Below, piece by piece: positions 29,132-37,750 of a stretch of DNA of 64,000 nucleotides. Position numbers and translations under genes: made by a program. Within the stretch, counting starts at the first letter, position 1. Each line of letters opens with the position of its first letter. This stretch comes from Martinezella tropici (lineage in GTDB: Bacteria > Pseudomonadota > Alphaproteobacteria > Rhizobiales > Rhizobiaceae). The stretch spans positions 1 to 64,000 of the forward strand of contig JUHI01000007.1 of the NCBI GenBank assembly GCA_000799755.1. Reading direction: 5' to 3'. The notes beneath the pieces are model-generated. The model worked only from the letters and a program-made list of their open reading frames with translations. It did no database searches and was not told the DNA's origin.

Positions 29132-32100
29132 TTACCTCTTGTACGATGAAGCTGAGATGTTGCATTCATTCCAGCCGATGGTGCTGCCCGGATTGTTGAG
29201 CTGCACCGTGTAAACATGCCAGCCAGCGCCGGGCGCGTCGTAAAAGCCAGACACGCCGACCCATCCAGCGGTGTAGGTTTCACTGGACGTGCCGCCGTTA
29301 CCACCGCCGCTGACGACTGTTCGGACGACGGGCAGGTAATAGACCTGCGAGAAGATGCCGAGACCATCGCGGATGATGTTGAGACCAACCGCCTGAGATC
29401 CCTGCGGACCGTTGCCGCTCTTGTTGATCTGCGCGATTGCCATGCAGTCCACCACCACACGACCATCACCAGCTACAGTTACGCCGCATGACACCATGTT
29501 CGTCGGGCCATTGCCGCCGCCGAGGGTCTGGGTGCCGGCCACGCGACCGACGCCGGTATCGGTACATGCGCCTGCCTGAATGTTGGAGGTGCCAACCTGT
29601 AGCGTGCCGATGACAGCCGAGCTGATATTGACCGAGCCGAGATTAGCCGTGATGGCGTCCAGGCTGTTAACGGCGATCTTGTTGGCGGTGATCGCGCCAT
29701 CGACAATCAGCTCGGCCGACACGGCGCGGCGCATGATCGGCTTAGACCAATAGCAGGAGCTGCCAGTGCCTGCTGTCTTGTCGACCTGCAGGAGCATCGC
29801 AAGCTTCACATAGCCGCTCGGAATCGTGTAGCGGCCTTGTAGCCGCACCCAGCCGTTCTTGACCGTGGTCGAAGTAACTCCACCGATGTTCAACACGCCA
29901 GCGCCGGAATAGATGGCCGCATAGAGGTTCGCCACGTTGGGATCGGTGTTGTAGACCCACACATCGAAGGCATAGGTCTCACCCGGCGTGACGGCGATTG
30001 ATTTCGACCAGCAACAATCCCTACCCAGCGACTGCACGACATATCCAGCTTGGTCCCCCGCCGAACTATCAAGATAGAAGTTCTGCAGATTCTGGATGCT
30101 CCAGCCATCAAGGTTGCCACCTTGCCAGCCGTTATCGACCATGTTGGAGAAGTCGGTGAGGACAAGTGACTTGGCGGTGATCGCGCCGGCCGCGATCTGG
30201 TTGGCTCCGATCGTGTTGGCAGCGATCTTGTCGCCACTGATCGAGCCGCCCGCGATCGTGGACGCCGTAACCGCGCCCGCCGCGATCGTTCCCGCCGTGA
30301 CAGCGTTCGCCGCGATCTTGCCAGCCGTGACCGCGTTGGCAGCGATCTTGTCGGCGGTGACGGCTCCGGTGACGATATTGCCGGCCGAGACCACGGTCAC
30401 GCTGCCGTCGCTCCATGGTGTCGGTTCGGTCTGGTTCTGGCTCGCCTCGCCGAAATACATGCGCGCCAGCCAAAGATAGCTATCACCTTGACCGGCCACC
30501 GTCCCTTTCATCCGAAAGAAGACGCGCACCTTGGCGGCGTTCGCCGGCATCTGCACCTTGCCCCAGAAACGCTGGTAGTTGGCAAGGTTCCTCTGCGGGT
30601 CGATGTTCTGGTAGGCCGGGAAAATTCCCCATTGATAGTAGGTGATATGGTTGTCGTTGCCGTCGAGGAACTGGAGGTACGGCTGCACGCCGACGCATCG
30701 GTGCCCGAGATAATAGACGGAAAGCTCGTACCAACCATTGGCCCTGACCGCGAAGAGTCTGGAAACGCCAGAGGCATCAACCGGCCAGATGCCGTACTCG
30801 ATCCCCGACTTGCCGTTCGATTGGTAGATTTCAATCGCTCCGGGTTGAGGAGCATAGCTGTCGGTGCGCAGGCTGAATCTGAAGCTAGCGCCGTCGTTTG
30901 AATACTCCGGCACCCAACCCGTCAGGCCGGCTGAAAGATCTGAGTTCGACAGATAATTTCCGCCCGTACCCACGGCGAGCTTGTCTGTCGTGATCGCGCC
31001 CGCCGCGATCTGTGCGGCAGTCACCGCACCAGCTGCGATCGTCCCGGCGGTTACCGCGTTCGCCGCGATCGTGCCGGCAGTAACGGCGTTAGCGGCTAGC
31101 TTCCCAGCGGTGACAGAGTTTGCCGCGATTTTATCGGCGGTGACGGCTCCATCGACAATAAGCTCCGCTCCGCTCGCTCGGCGCAGGACTGGCTTGGAGA
31201 AATAGGTGCTTGCGCCGCCACTTCCCCCAACCTTGTCGGTGAACATCACCATCCAGAGCTTCACGATACCGGGATGCACCGTGTACTGAGCCGCCACCCG
31301 CACCCACGCATTCTTGGTAGACGTCAGCGCCATCGGAAACACAGCTCCTGAGCCGTCAGCCTTGACGCCCACAAGCAGAGCACCTGCAAGCATGGGGTCA
31401 GGGTTGGTGTTATACACCCACGTCTCGAAGTAGTAGGTTTCACCGGGAGTAACGTTGAACGTTTTGGACAGTGCCCCGTCGCGTTCGTTGGTCTGATATA
31501 CCCAACCCGCACTGTCTCCCCCGTTGCCAGCATCGTAGTAGAAGTTTTGCCTTCCGTAGGTACCCCAGCCATCGAGCGAACCACCGGACCATCCTTGGTC
31601 AACCATGTTAGACATGTCGGTGAGAACGAGGTGCTTGGCGGTGATGTTGCTGGCTGCGATCTTATCTGCCGTGATGGCATTGGCCGCGACCTTGGCGGCA
31701 GTGATCGCACCATCAACAATAAGGTTGCCGCCACTTTTGCGCTGGCAGGAGACAAAACCGAACTGGTAACTGCCGGTGCCCGTAAGCGTGCTGGTCGGAA
31801 CGAAATCGACCCATGCCCATACAGCGCCGGCAGGAACGACAACGGTGTTGCTGTACTCGGCGTAGGTCGTCGATGATGTCGGTAGGACCGTAATTCCAAG
31901 GGCCGTTAGAAACGTGATCTTGTCCGCACCCATGAAGCGTATGCGGCAACTGACGCTATCCGAAGGCGCTCCTGTTCGCTTCGCAAACGTCTGCAAAAAG
32001 TATTGCTCACCCGGAATGACCGGGAACATGTTGGCATTTCTGTTAAAGGCAAAGGTCGCTGGCGCTGCAACATTCAGGTAGTTGTTGCCGATATATGCAT

Positions 32101-35100
32101 TGCTGGCGTCGGTTATGACGCTTAGGCCGGCTAGCAACGCCCAGGAAGTAGAACCAAATGCGAAGTTCGGGTTCTCCACCCGATTGGTCATGTCGGCAAT
32201 TACCAGCTTGTCCGCCGTAATGGCATTGGCTGCGATCTGTGTTGCACCAATCGCGCCGGCCGCGATCTGGCCGGCCGTGATGCTATTCGCAGCGATCTTG
32301 TCGGCCGACACCGAACCGGCTGCGATCGCAGTAGCGGTAACTGCATTCGCGGCGATCTTCCCGGCAATGACAGAGTTCGCCGCGATTTTGTCGGCGGTGA
32401 TCGCATTGGCTGCGACCTTTTCCGCTGTTATGGCGTTAGCCACAATGCCGCCGTTGGTGATGAGAACGATCCCGCCGTCGCTCCACGGCGTCGGTTCGGT
32501 AGCGCCTGCCGGAATGCGGCACAGCATTGGCTTGTTGAGGAACATATAGCTGGTTGTTTCACCTGCAGCCGTATCAAGTTTCCGCAAATGGAAGCTGGCA
32601 GCCACTGCATCTGCGGGGGCCGCGCCGACAATCCGCAGGCGGGACCAAAGATCTGGATTGGTGCCGCTTCCCTGCACACTGTCGTTCACTGCGGCGGCCG
32701 TGTAAGCCGAGACAGTTCCATCAGCACGCACCCACTCGATCCGAAGCTCCACCTTGCAGCGATGCGCCGAAATATAGGCGGTTGCCTCAAGCCATTCGCC
32801 GGACGCGCAGGGCATCGAAAACGGCAAAGACCACGGCAGTCCATCCCCATCCGGGCGCTTCCAGCGTACATCCGTGAAAAATCCGCTAGGCCCGCTATTT
32901 TGAAACAGCATGAGCGTCGGATTGTTCACGCCGGCCCACGGGAAGCCCTTTGGTCGAATTTCCAGCGATAGCCCCGGTATTGTCCCACTGATGTAGCCGA
33001 TCGTCCAGCAATCCAGCCCCATGGTGAAGCCGGCGTTCTGCAAGAGGTTCTTGCCTGCGCCTACCGCAAGGGCGCTCGTGGTGACGGCATTCGCCGCGAT
33101 CTTGTCGGCCGTGATCACGTTGGCCTGCAGTTTCGGCGTCGAGATCGCGTTATCGGCAATCTTCGTCGTCGTGATGGCATTGTCGGCCAGCTTCGCGGCA
33201 TCCACCGCTAACGCGGCAAGCTTCTGGTTCGTGATCGCGCCATCCGCAATCTGCGAGGATACCAGCGTGCCAGTTACCTTGGCGGCGGCCAGCGCGGAAA
33301 TCTGTGCATCGGTCATCTGGCCGGTGATATCGGATGCCGGCGTCGCGGCAGTCCATGCGCTACCGGTATATCGGTAGAGCTTGTCATCGGTGGTCAGATA
33401 GACGGTACGACCTTCAACATTGCCCGTATTTGGCAAGCTTGAAACGATTTCCACCGGCCGAATGTTGTTGGCGAATTTCGTGGCATCAACGGCATTGGCC
33501 GCGAGCTTGGCAGCACTCACAGACCCATCGGCGAGTTTGCTCGCGTCCACGGCCAACGCTGCGAGCTTGTTGCTCGTGATGGCGCTATCGGCAATCTGCG
33601 CGCTGTTCAACGCACCGTTGATGTCGTCGGCAGCGACAGCAGCTGTCCAGGCGCCATTGTGATAGCGATACAGCTTGCCATCGGTCGTAAGGTAGACCTG
33701 CCGGCCTTCGACATTGCCCGTTGTCGGCAGGGCATTGACGACTTCAACCGCCTTGAGGCCGCTGGCGAGAGACGTCGCGTCTACCGCGCCCTGGGCAAGC
33801 GCGCGAGCCGTGACGGCACCATCAGCGAGTTTCGAAGCAATCACAGCACCACTCGCCAGCACATCGGCCGTCACGGCGGAAACCTGAAGTTTCGCGGCGG
33901 AAACTGCCTGATCGGCAAGCTTGAGGCTCGTGATTGCCTCGTCCATGATCTTCGCAGCCGTCACGGCAGCGTCGGCGATCTTCGATTGAATGATCGCACC
34001 ATCAAGGACATCGGCCGCCTGAATAAGCACGTTCGGCGTCTTGACGGTCAACCAGGCTGACCAGTCCGTCGCCCGGTTCGATTGCGGAAGATACCTTCCC
34101 CGCGCCTCATAGTTCGTGTTCGGCAATGTCCATTGGCCGGAGATGATCCACGAAAACGGAGAGGCGTAAGGGTTCGCGTCGCTATCGAATACGACATCGC
34201 CAGTTTCCTTGAGGCGCACCTGCACCCACACGCCCGCAACGTCATCGAGATCCGGCGCGCAGCTGATCTTGATCGCCGGGCGGCGATCGATGCCGCCCGC
34301 GTCCTTGATTGTCGAGGGCTCCACAGTCCAGCCGATCATCGGCTGCGATGGCGGCGTGATAGGGCCGAGCCAGCCGATGGCAGTCGGCAGTTGCAGACCC
34401 GGATGCCAGTCATAGTCGGCGGGATCGACTTCCTTCAGCGTGACGACAATCAGGAAATTCGGTTGCGGCTCAACCTTGACGACGAGGAATTTCTTCTCGT
34501 CATAACCGTTGCGAGCCGAAGACCAGGAGACGACGTCGTTCGGCTCCAGGGGATAGGCGTCCGGTGGCAGAGATACCTGGTGCACGCGAAAGCGTCGATA
34601 ATCCTGGATCATCGCCAGGCCGACGCGCTGCACCTGGTTGGCGAAGGGAACGGCCAGCAGTTGGACTTGCGCCGGCAGACGCCGATTGCCATCCTGCACT
34701 TCGAGATCGGCATTGTAGCGGCCGGGGGCGTCCTTGGTCGCCCATTTTTCCGCGGGCTCGGGATAGGTGGCCTCGATAGCGTTGTAGGTCGCGGAAAGAG
34801 CCGGGAACGGCTGGAAGTCCTGTTCTTCCGTGACAACGATATCGTCATCCGTGAAAGAATAAACCGCCGCGCCCGGCGTCCCCACCAGCATCTTGAAGAC
34901 GCCGCCGACTTCGGCGATACGGCCATTGCAGCCCTTCAACAGTTCGGATATGGCGTCGAGTGGCTCCTGATCGCACTGGACATCGTAGCCGGCGCGAAAG
35001 GCGGATTCGCTCTCGCCGCCGTCGAGCGGAACGGATGCATCACAAGCATTGGCCGCAGCCATCCAGTTCGCTGCAGGCAGGCAGAAGGCGCCGATATTCT

Positions 35101-35953
35101 GGCCGCCATAAACCCATTCAGGCCCGTAGTAGACGCCGCGGGCCAGGTTGTAGACTATGACGGCAGGGTTGGTGCTGGGTTGCCACGTCGAGGAATCGGT
35201 CCAGCGATGCCCACCGTTGCCGCCGACCGAGGAATCCTTGCGGACATCGTAGAGTGGCAGCGGATGCGGTTCGAACAGACCCGCAGGAACACCCTTGAAG
35301 AGATCGGTATTGTAGCGGGAGGTGAGGATGACGACCTGGCAGCCGCGGCCGATCATCGTCGATTTCCAGGGCCGTTCGGCATGGCTGCCGAACTTGGCCA
35401 TCAGGAAGGGATCGGGACCAGTCTGCGTGCCGTCGAGGAACTTGATCCAGAGATAATCCTTGTTCTTGACGCGATATTGCAGCACGGGGAAGCCGCGACC
35501 GTCCGGATGCGGCTGGTCCCAGAGAACGCCGACCTTCTGGTCGTCGATCCAGACGCTGGTCAGGCCACGCTCGCCGGCGCGGTTGGGAAGGCTGCCGATT
35601 TCGATGACATCGGTGAAATAGGCGTTCGGCGTCTTGCCGTCGTCTCCCCAGGTGCCGGCGTACTTGCGTTTACCCGCAGTCGCGTAACTGCCGACGATGA
35701 AGGACATCGCATGATCATCCCCCATGCTGATCTCGAGCTTGGTGCCGGCCGGCTGCTGATCCTTCTTCGCCATCGCTTTCTCGATCAGCGACAGGCCGAT
35801 ATTGATGGCGACCGTCAGTACCAGCTTGCCGATGCTGATCGAGCCGAGAAAACTACCTATCGCGGTAATTGCCGCAGAGATAAGCTCGGCATGCGCCACG
35901 TCCGCCATCAGCCAGAAGCTGAGGACGTTCAGAAGCAGAATGAGATATTTCAT
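29132..35953 (-). CDS. Giant tail tip / host-specificity protein (2273 residues)
   Basis: The hub protein that should contact the host. Residues 1-22 look like a signal or membrane helix (MKYLILLLNVLSFWLMADVA). About 60-640 form the conserved tip core with SWSSARNGYDEKKFLVV-type beta domains; this part resembles the gene-transfer-agent 'megatron' and phage J proteins. From about 640 to 2105 the chain alternates between AVTADKIAANAV-type repeats and globular inserts: two copies of a TGNVEGR.VYLTTD.KLYRY module (about 745 and 848) and five carbohydrate-binding-like beta-sandwiches (about 968, 1258, 1451, 1664 and 1938). A beta-rich C-terminal domain ends it. Preceded by the NlpC-like peptidase gene. 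Confidence 0.88.
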   Translation of the reverse strand: MKYLILLLNVLSFWLMADVAHAELISAAITAIGSFLGSISIGKLVLTVAINIGLSLIEKAMAKKDQQPAGTKLEISMGDDHAMSFIVGSYATAGKRKYAGTWGDDGKTPNAYFTDVIEIGSLPNRAGERGLTSVWIDDQKVGVLWDQPHPDGRGFPVLQYRVKNKDYLWIKFLDGTQTGPDPFLMAKFGSHAERPWKSTMIGRGCQVVILTSRYNTDLFKGVPAGLFEPHPLPLYDVRKDSSVGGNGGHRWTDSSTWQPSTNPAVIVYNLARGVYYGPEWVYGGQNIGAFCLPAANWMAAANACDASVPLDGGESESAFRAGYDVQCDQEPLDAISELLKGCNGRIAEVGGVFKMLVGTPGAAVYSFTDDDIVVTEEQDFQPFPALSATYNAIEATYPEPAEKWATKDAPGRYNADLEVQDGNRRLPAQVQLLAVPFANQVQRVGLAMIQDYRRFRVHQVSLPPDAYPLEPNDVVSWSSARNGYDEKKFLVVKVEPQPNFLIVVTLKEVDPADYDWHPGLQLPTAIGWLGPITPPSQPMIGWTVEPSTIKDAGGIDRRPAIKISCAPDLDDVAGVWVQVRLKETGDVVFDSDANPYASPFSWIISGQWTLPNTNYEARGRYLPQSNRATDWSAWLTVKTPNVLIQAADVLDGAIIQSKIADAAVTAAKIMDEAITSLKLADQAVSAAKLQVSAVTADVLASGAVIASKLADGAVTARALAQGAVDATSLASGLKAVEVVNALPTTGNVEGRQVYLTTDGKLYRYHNGAWTAAVAADDINGALNSAQIADSAITSNKLAALAVDASKLADGSVSAAKLAANAVDATKFANNIRPVEIVSSLPNTGNVEGRTVYLTTDDKLYRYTGSAWTAATPASDITGQMTDAQISALAAAKVTGTLVSSQIADGAITNQKLAALAVDAAKLADNAITTTKIADNAISTPKLQANVITADKIAANAVTTSALAVGAGKNLLQNAGFTMGLDCWTIGYISGTIPGLSLEIRPKGFPWAGVNNPTLMLFQNSGPSGFFTDVRWKRPDGDGLPWSLPFSMPCASGEWLEATAYISAHRCKVELRIEWVRADGTVSAYTAAAVNDSVQGSGTNPDLWSRLRIVGAAPADAVAASFHLRKLDTAAGETTSYMFLNKPMLCRIPAGATEPTPWSDGGIVLITNGGIVANAITAEKVAANAITADKIAANSVIAGKIAANAVTATAIAAGSVSADKIAANSITAGQIAAGAIGATQIAANAITADKLVIADMTNRVENPNFAFGSTSWALLAGLSVITDASNAYIGNNYLNVAAPATFAFNRNANMFPVIPGEQYFLQTFAKRTGAPSDSVSCRIRFMGADKITFLTALGITVLPTSSTTYAEYSNTVVVPAGAVWAWVDFVPTSTLTGTGSYQFGFVSCQRKSGGNLIVDGAITAAKVAANAITADKIAASNITAKHLVLTDMSNMVDQGWSGGSLDGWGTYGRQNFYYDAGNGGDSAGWVYQTNERDGALSKTFNVTPGETYYFETWVYNTNPDPMLAGALLVGVKADGSGAVFPMALTSTKNAWVRVAAQYTVHPGIVKLWMVMFTDKVGGSGGASTYFSKPVLRRASGAELIVDGAVTADKIAANSVTAGKLAANAVTAGTIAANAVTAGTIAAGAVTAAQIAAGAITTDKLAVGTGGNYLSNSDLSAGLTGWVPEYSNDGASFRFSLRTDSYAPQPGAIEIYQSNGKSGIEYGIWPVDASGVSRLFAVRANGWYELSVYYLGHRCVGVQPYLQFLDGNDNHITYYQWGIFPAYQNIDPQRNLANYQRFWGKVQMPANAAKVRVFFRMKGTVAGQGDSYLWLARMYFGEASQNQTEPTPWSDGSVTVVSAGNIVTGAVTADKIAANAVTAGKIAANAVTAGTIAAGAVTASTIAGGSISGDKIAANTIGANQIAAGAITAKSLVLTDFSNMVDNGWQGGNLDGWSIQNLQNFYLDSSAGDQAGYVVQSLGRDCCWSKSIAVTPGETYAFDVWVYNTDPNVANLYAAIYSGAGVLNIGGVTSTTVKNGWVRLQGRYTIPSGYVKLAMLLQVDKTAGTGSSCYWSKPIMRRAVSAELIVDGAITANKIAVNSLDAITANLGSVNISSAVIGTLQVGTSNIQAGACTDTGVGRVAGTQTLGGGNGPTNMVSCGVTVAGDGRVVVDCMAIAQINKSGNGPQGSQAVGLNIIRDGLGIFSQVYYLPVVRTVVSGGGNGGTSSETYTAGWVGVSGFYDAPGAGWHVYTVQLNNPGSTIGWNECNISASSYKR

Positions 35954-36053
35954 GGATCAGACGACCTCGCTTGGCGCATGGGAAGGGGCCGTCGCAGGCA
36001 AAGCTACGCCGACTTGTCACCGGTCAGAGATAAAATTGGTATCGAGAAACTGA

Positions 36054-36482
36054 TTAGCCGACCTTGAAGGCCCGCTTGGCGTCGAGCAGGTCAACGGTGC
36101 CAAGCCCCGTCTCGCGCAGCACGAAGATGCGTTCGCCATTGACGACGCCGAGCGCGTAGCCGAAGGGACCTTCATGCGGGACGGCGGCGATATCGCCGAT
36201 GCCAGCTCCGCTCGGATGAATCTCGGGCAACATGCTGGCGACGAGATCGGCGAGATTGTCGAAGCCCGCCGCCTTCATCGTCTTCAGCGCGCCGGCGGCA
36301 GTCGAATATTCGCCGCGAAACTGGGCGGCGCAATCGACGCCGGTGATCGCCAGCACCAGATTGCCGGCAAGGCCCGGGCCGCAATCATGGCTGCCCCAGG
36401 CAAAGGGCGTGCGCTTCAGCCGATCGATCTCGGCGACGAAGCAGGCGCGCCAGTTCTTGACCCTGACGAGATCGCTGTTCAT
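36054..36482 (-). CDS. Phage NlpC/P60-like tail peptidase (DUF6950-like)
   Basis: A 142-residue protein. The ATG at 36482 overlaps the stop of the upstream gene (ATGA), so it is preferred over the longer frame. WGSHDCGPGLAGNLVLAITG carries the catalytic-type Cys after a conserved WG..DC pattern, and HEGPFGYALGVVNGERIFVL holds the histidine-containing half. In the homologous slot of gene transfer agents and siphophages an NlpC/P60 protein cuts peptidoglycan during DNA entry. The fit here is by motif and position. Confidence 0.75.
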   Translation of the reverse strand: MNSDLVRVKNWRACFVAEIDRLKRTPFAWGSHDCGPGLAGNLVLAITGVDCAAQFRGEYSTAAGALKTMKAAGFDNLADLVASMLPEIHPSGAGIGDIAAVPHEGPFGYALGVVNGERIFVLRETGLGTVDLLDAKRAFKVG

Positions 36483-37099
36483 TTCTGCCCCCAGGGGATC
36501 TGCCAATTGGCAACGGTGCTGGAATAAAGGCCGAATTCATCGCCGCTGCGGCGCTTCTGGCCTTCGTAGGAAGACTTGGCCGGGTTGGTGCGCTCCAGCA
36601 TGGCGATGGCGGCGGAGATGGCTGAAATCTCGATATCGCCATCCTGCCCCACGGCCGGCGTCTTCACCGGCGCGCCGTCGGCAATGCCGAGAAAGGCGAT
36701 TTCCGGCGCCGCACTCGGCAGGCGCGTGCCGGTATCGAACGACATGTCGTGGATCTCGATCGGCGCCAGCCGCAGATCGTAGCCGCGCACGAGCTGCTGC
36801 ACGGCGGGCGCGATCTGGCCGATGGTGATGGTTACGGTCTGGATCGTCAGATCAGCCGTGCGTGGGATCGGGCTGACCTTCAGATTAAGGCCACCATAAT
36901 AGGTCCGCGCCTCCGGCAGACCGGTGACGCCGGAAGTAACGGTGATGTTGATGTCGTCGTCGCCGGTCCACAGGCCGATCGAAGCGGGCCCGCCGCCGGC
37001 GAGATCCTTGCCGGTAATCCAGACGAAACGACGGGGCACGAGCCCCTTGTCGCGCGCGCCGATGAGCGCCGCGAAGAAAGCGGAGGTGATGTTCTTCAT
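36479..37099 (-). CDS. Phage baseplate hub-type protein (DUF2163-like)
   Basis: A 206-residue protein (starts MKNITSAFFAALIGARDKGL) sitting between the distal-tail slot and the NlpC-like peptidase. Segments such as RFVWITGKDLAGGGPASIGL, WTGDDDINITVTSGVTG and PIEIHDMSFDTGTRLP are consistent with the DUF2163 hub family of alphaproteobacterial phages and gene transfer agents. The assignment rests mostly on gene order. The C-terminal SSYEGQKRRSGDEFGLYSST resembles the conserved tail seen in such hub proteins. Confidence 0.65.
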   Translation of the reverse strand: MKNITSAFFAALIGARDKGLVPRRFVWITGKDLAGGGPASIGLWTGDDDINITVTSGVTGLPEARTYYGGLNLKVSPIPRTADLTIQTVTITIGQIAPAVQQLVRGYDLRLAPIEIHDMSFDTGTRLPSAAPEIAFLGIADGAPVKTPAVGQDGDIEISAISAAIAMLERTNPAKSSYEGQKRRSGDEFGLYSSTVANWQIPWGQK

Positions 37100-37102
37100 C
37101 GT

Positions 37103-37750
37103 CTATTTCTTCTGGATGATCTTGAAGGTGGCGCCCGTGGTGATCGGGCCGCTCGCGGTGCCGGGATTGTGGCTGCCCGGCATGACCAGGCATTTGCAGG
37201 CCGGCAACAGCAGCGTCACGCCGAGACCGGCGGCAAAGCCCGCCGGCAGATGCGGAAAGACGCCAAAGACGGGCGTCATCCCCTGCCCGTCGGCACCAAC
37301 CGTTTCCGAAACTTCGAGAAAGGCGGAGCGGGTGCCGCCATAGCCGACCTGCATCTTGTCGCCAACGGTCAGCCGATAGCCGACCGGCAGCCCCTTGAGG
37401 CTGAGCGATGCATTGTCGGCCCCGAGCGCTGCGACGCTGACCGCAGCGCTCCCGAACTTCGTCCCGTCGGGATCGGCCTGCGGATATTTCGACAGCGGAT
37501 CATAAAGAAAAAGCGCCTCCTGGGCGCCGTGTAGCTTGCGGATGCGGGCGGCGATCTGTTTCGCCTCCGCATTGTACATGTCGGCCAGCGTCACCGTGCC
37601 GGTCCAGAGCGGCGGCGCCAGCTCCGCCTGCCAGACCCGGCCATCGCCGGAGCCGGAAAGCTCGTCATTGCGCTGAATATCCCAGACGATGCTGGAGATC
37701 TTCAGAAGATCGGCAAAGGCCGGCAGGCTGTAGGGATAGGAAACGGCCAT
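37103..37750 (-). CDS. Phage distal-tail-type protein
   Basis: A 215-residue protein overlapping the tape measure stop by one base (TGATG). It is predicted beta-rich, with WDIQRNDELSGSGDGRVWQA near the N-terminus and LGVTLLLPACKCLVMPGSHN near the C-terminus. It occupies the distal-tail (Dit/DUF2460) position of the tape measure, Dit, hub, peptidase, tip order. No direct family match was recognised, so the role is inferred from position. Confidence 0.6.
   Translation of the reverse strand: MAVSYPYSLPAFADLLKISSIVWDIQRNDELSGSGDGRVWQAELAPPLWTGTVTLADMYNAEAKQIAARIRKLHGAQEALFLYDPLSKYPQADPDGTKFGSAAVSVAALGADNASLSLKGLPVGYRLTVGDKMQVGYGGTRSAFLEVSETVGADGQGMTPVFGVFPHLPAGFAAGLGVTLLLPACKCLVMPGSHNPGTASGPITTGATFKIIQKK

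Noticed and set aside
29600..34020. Repeats resembling a CRISPR array or minisatellite
   Set aside because: The repeats are in frame, degenerate and encode ITADKIAANAV-type protein repeats of the tip protein.
34082..36067. 661-residue plus-strand frame over the tip gene
   Set aside because: It is antisense to the conserved tip core and rich in Arg/Asp as expected of a shadow frame.
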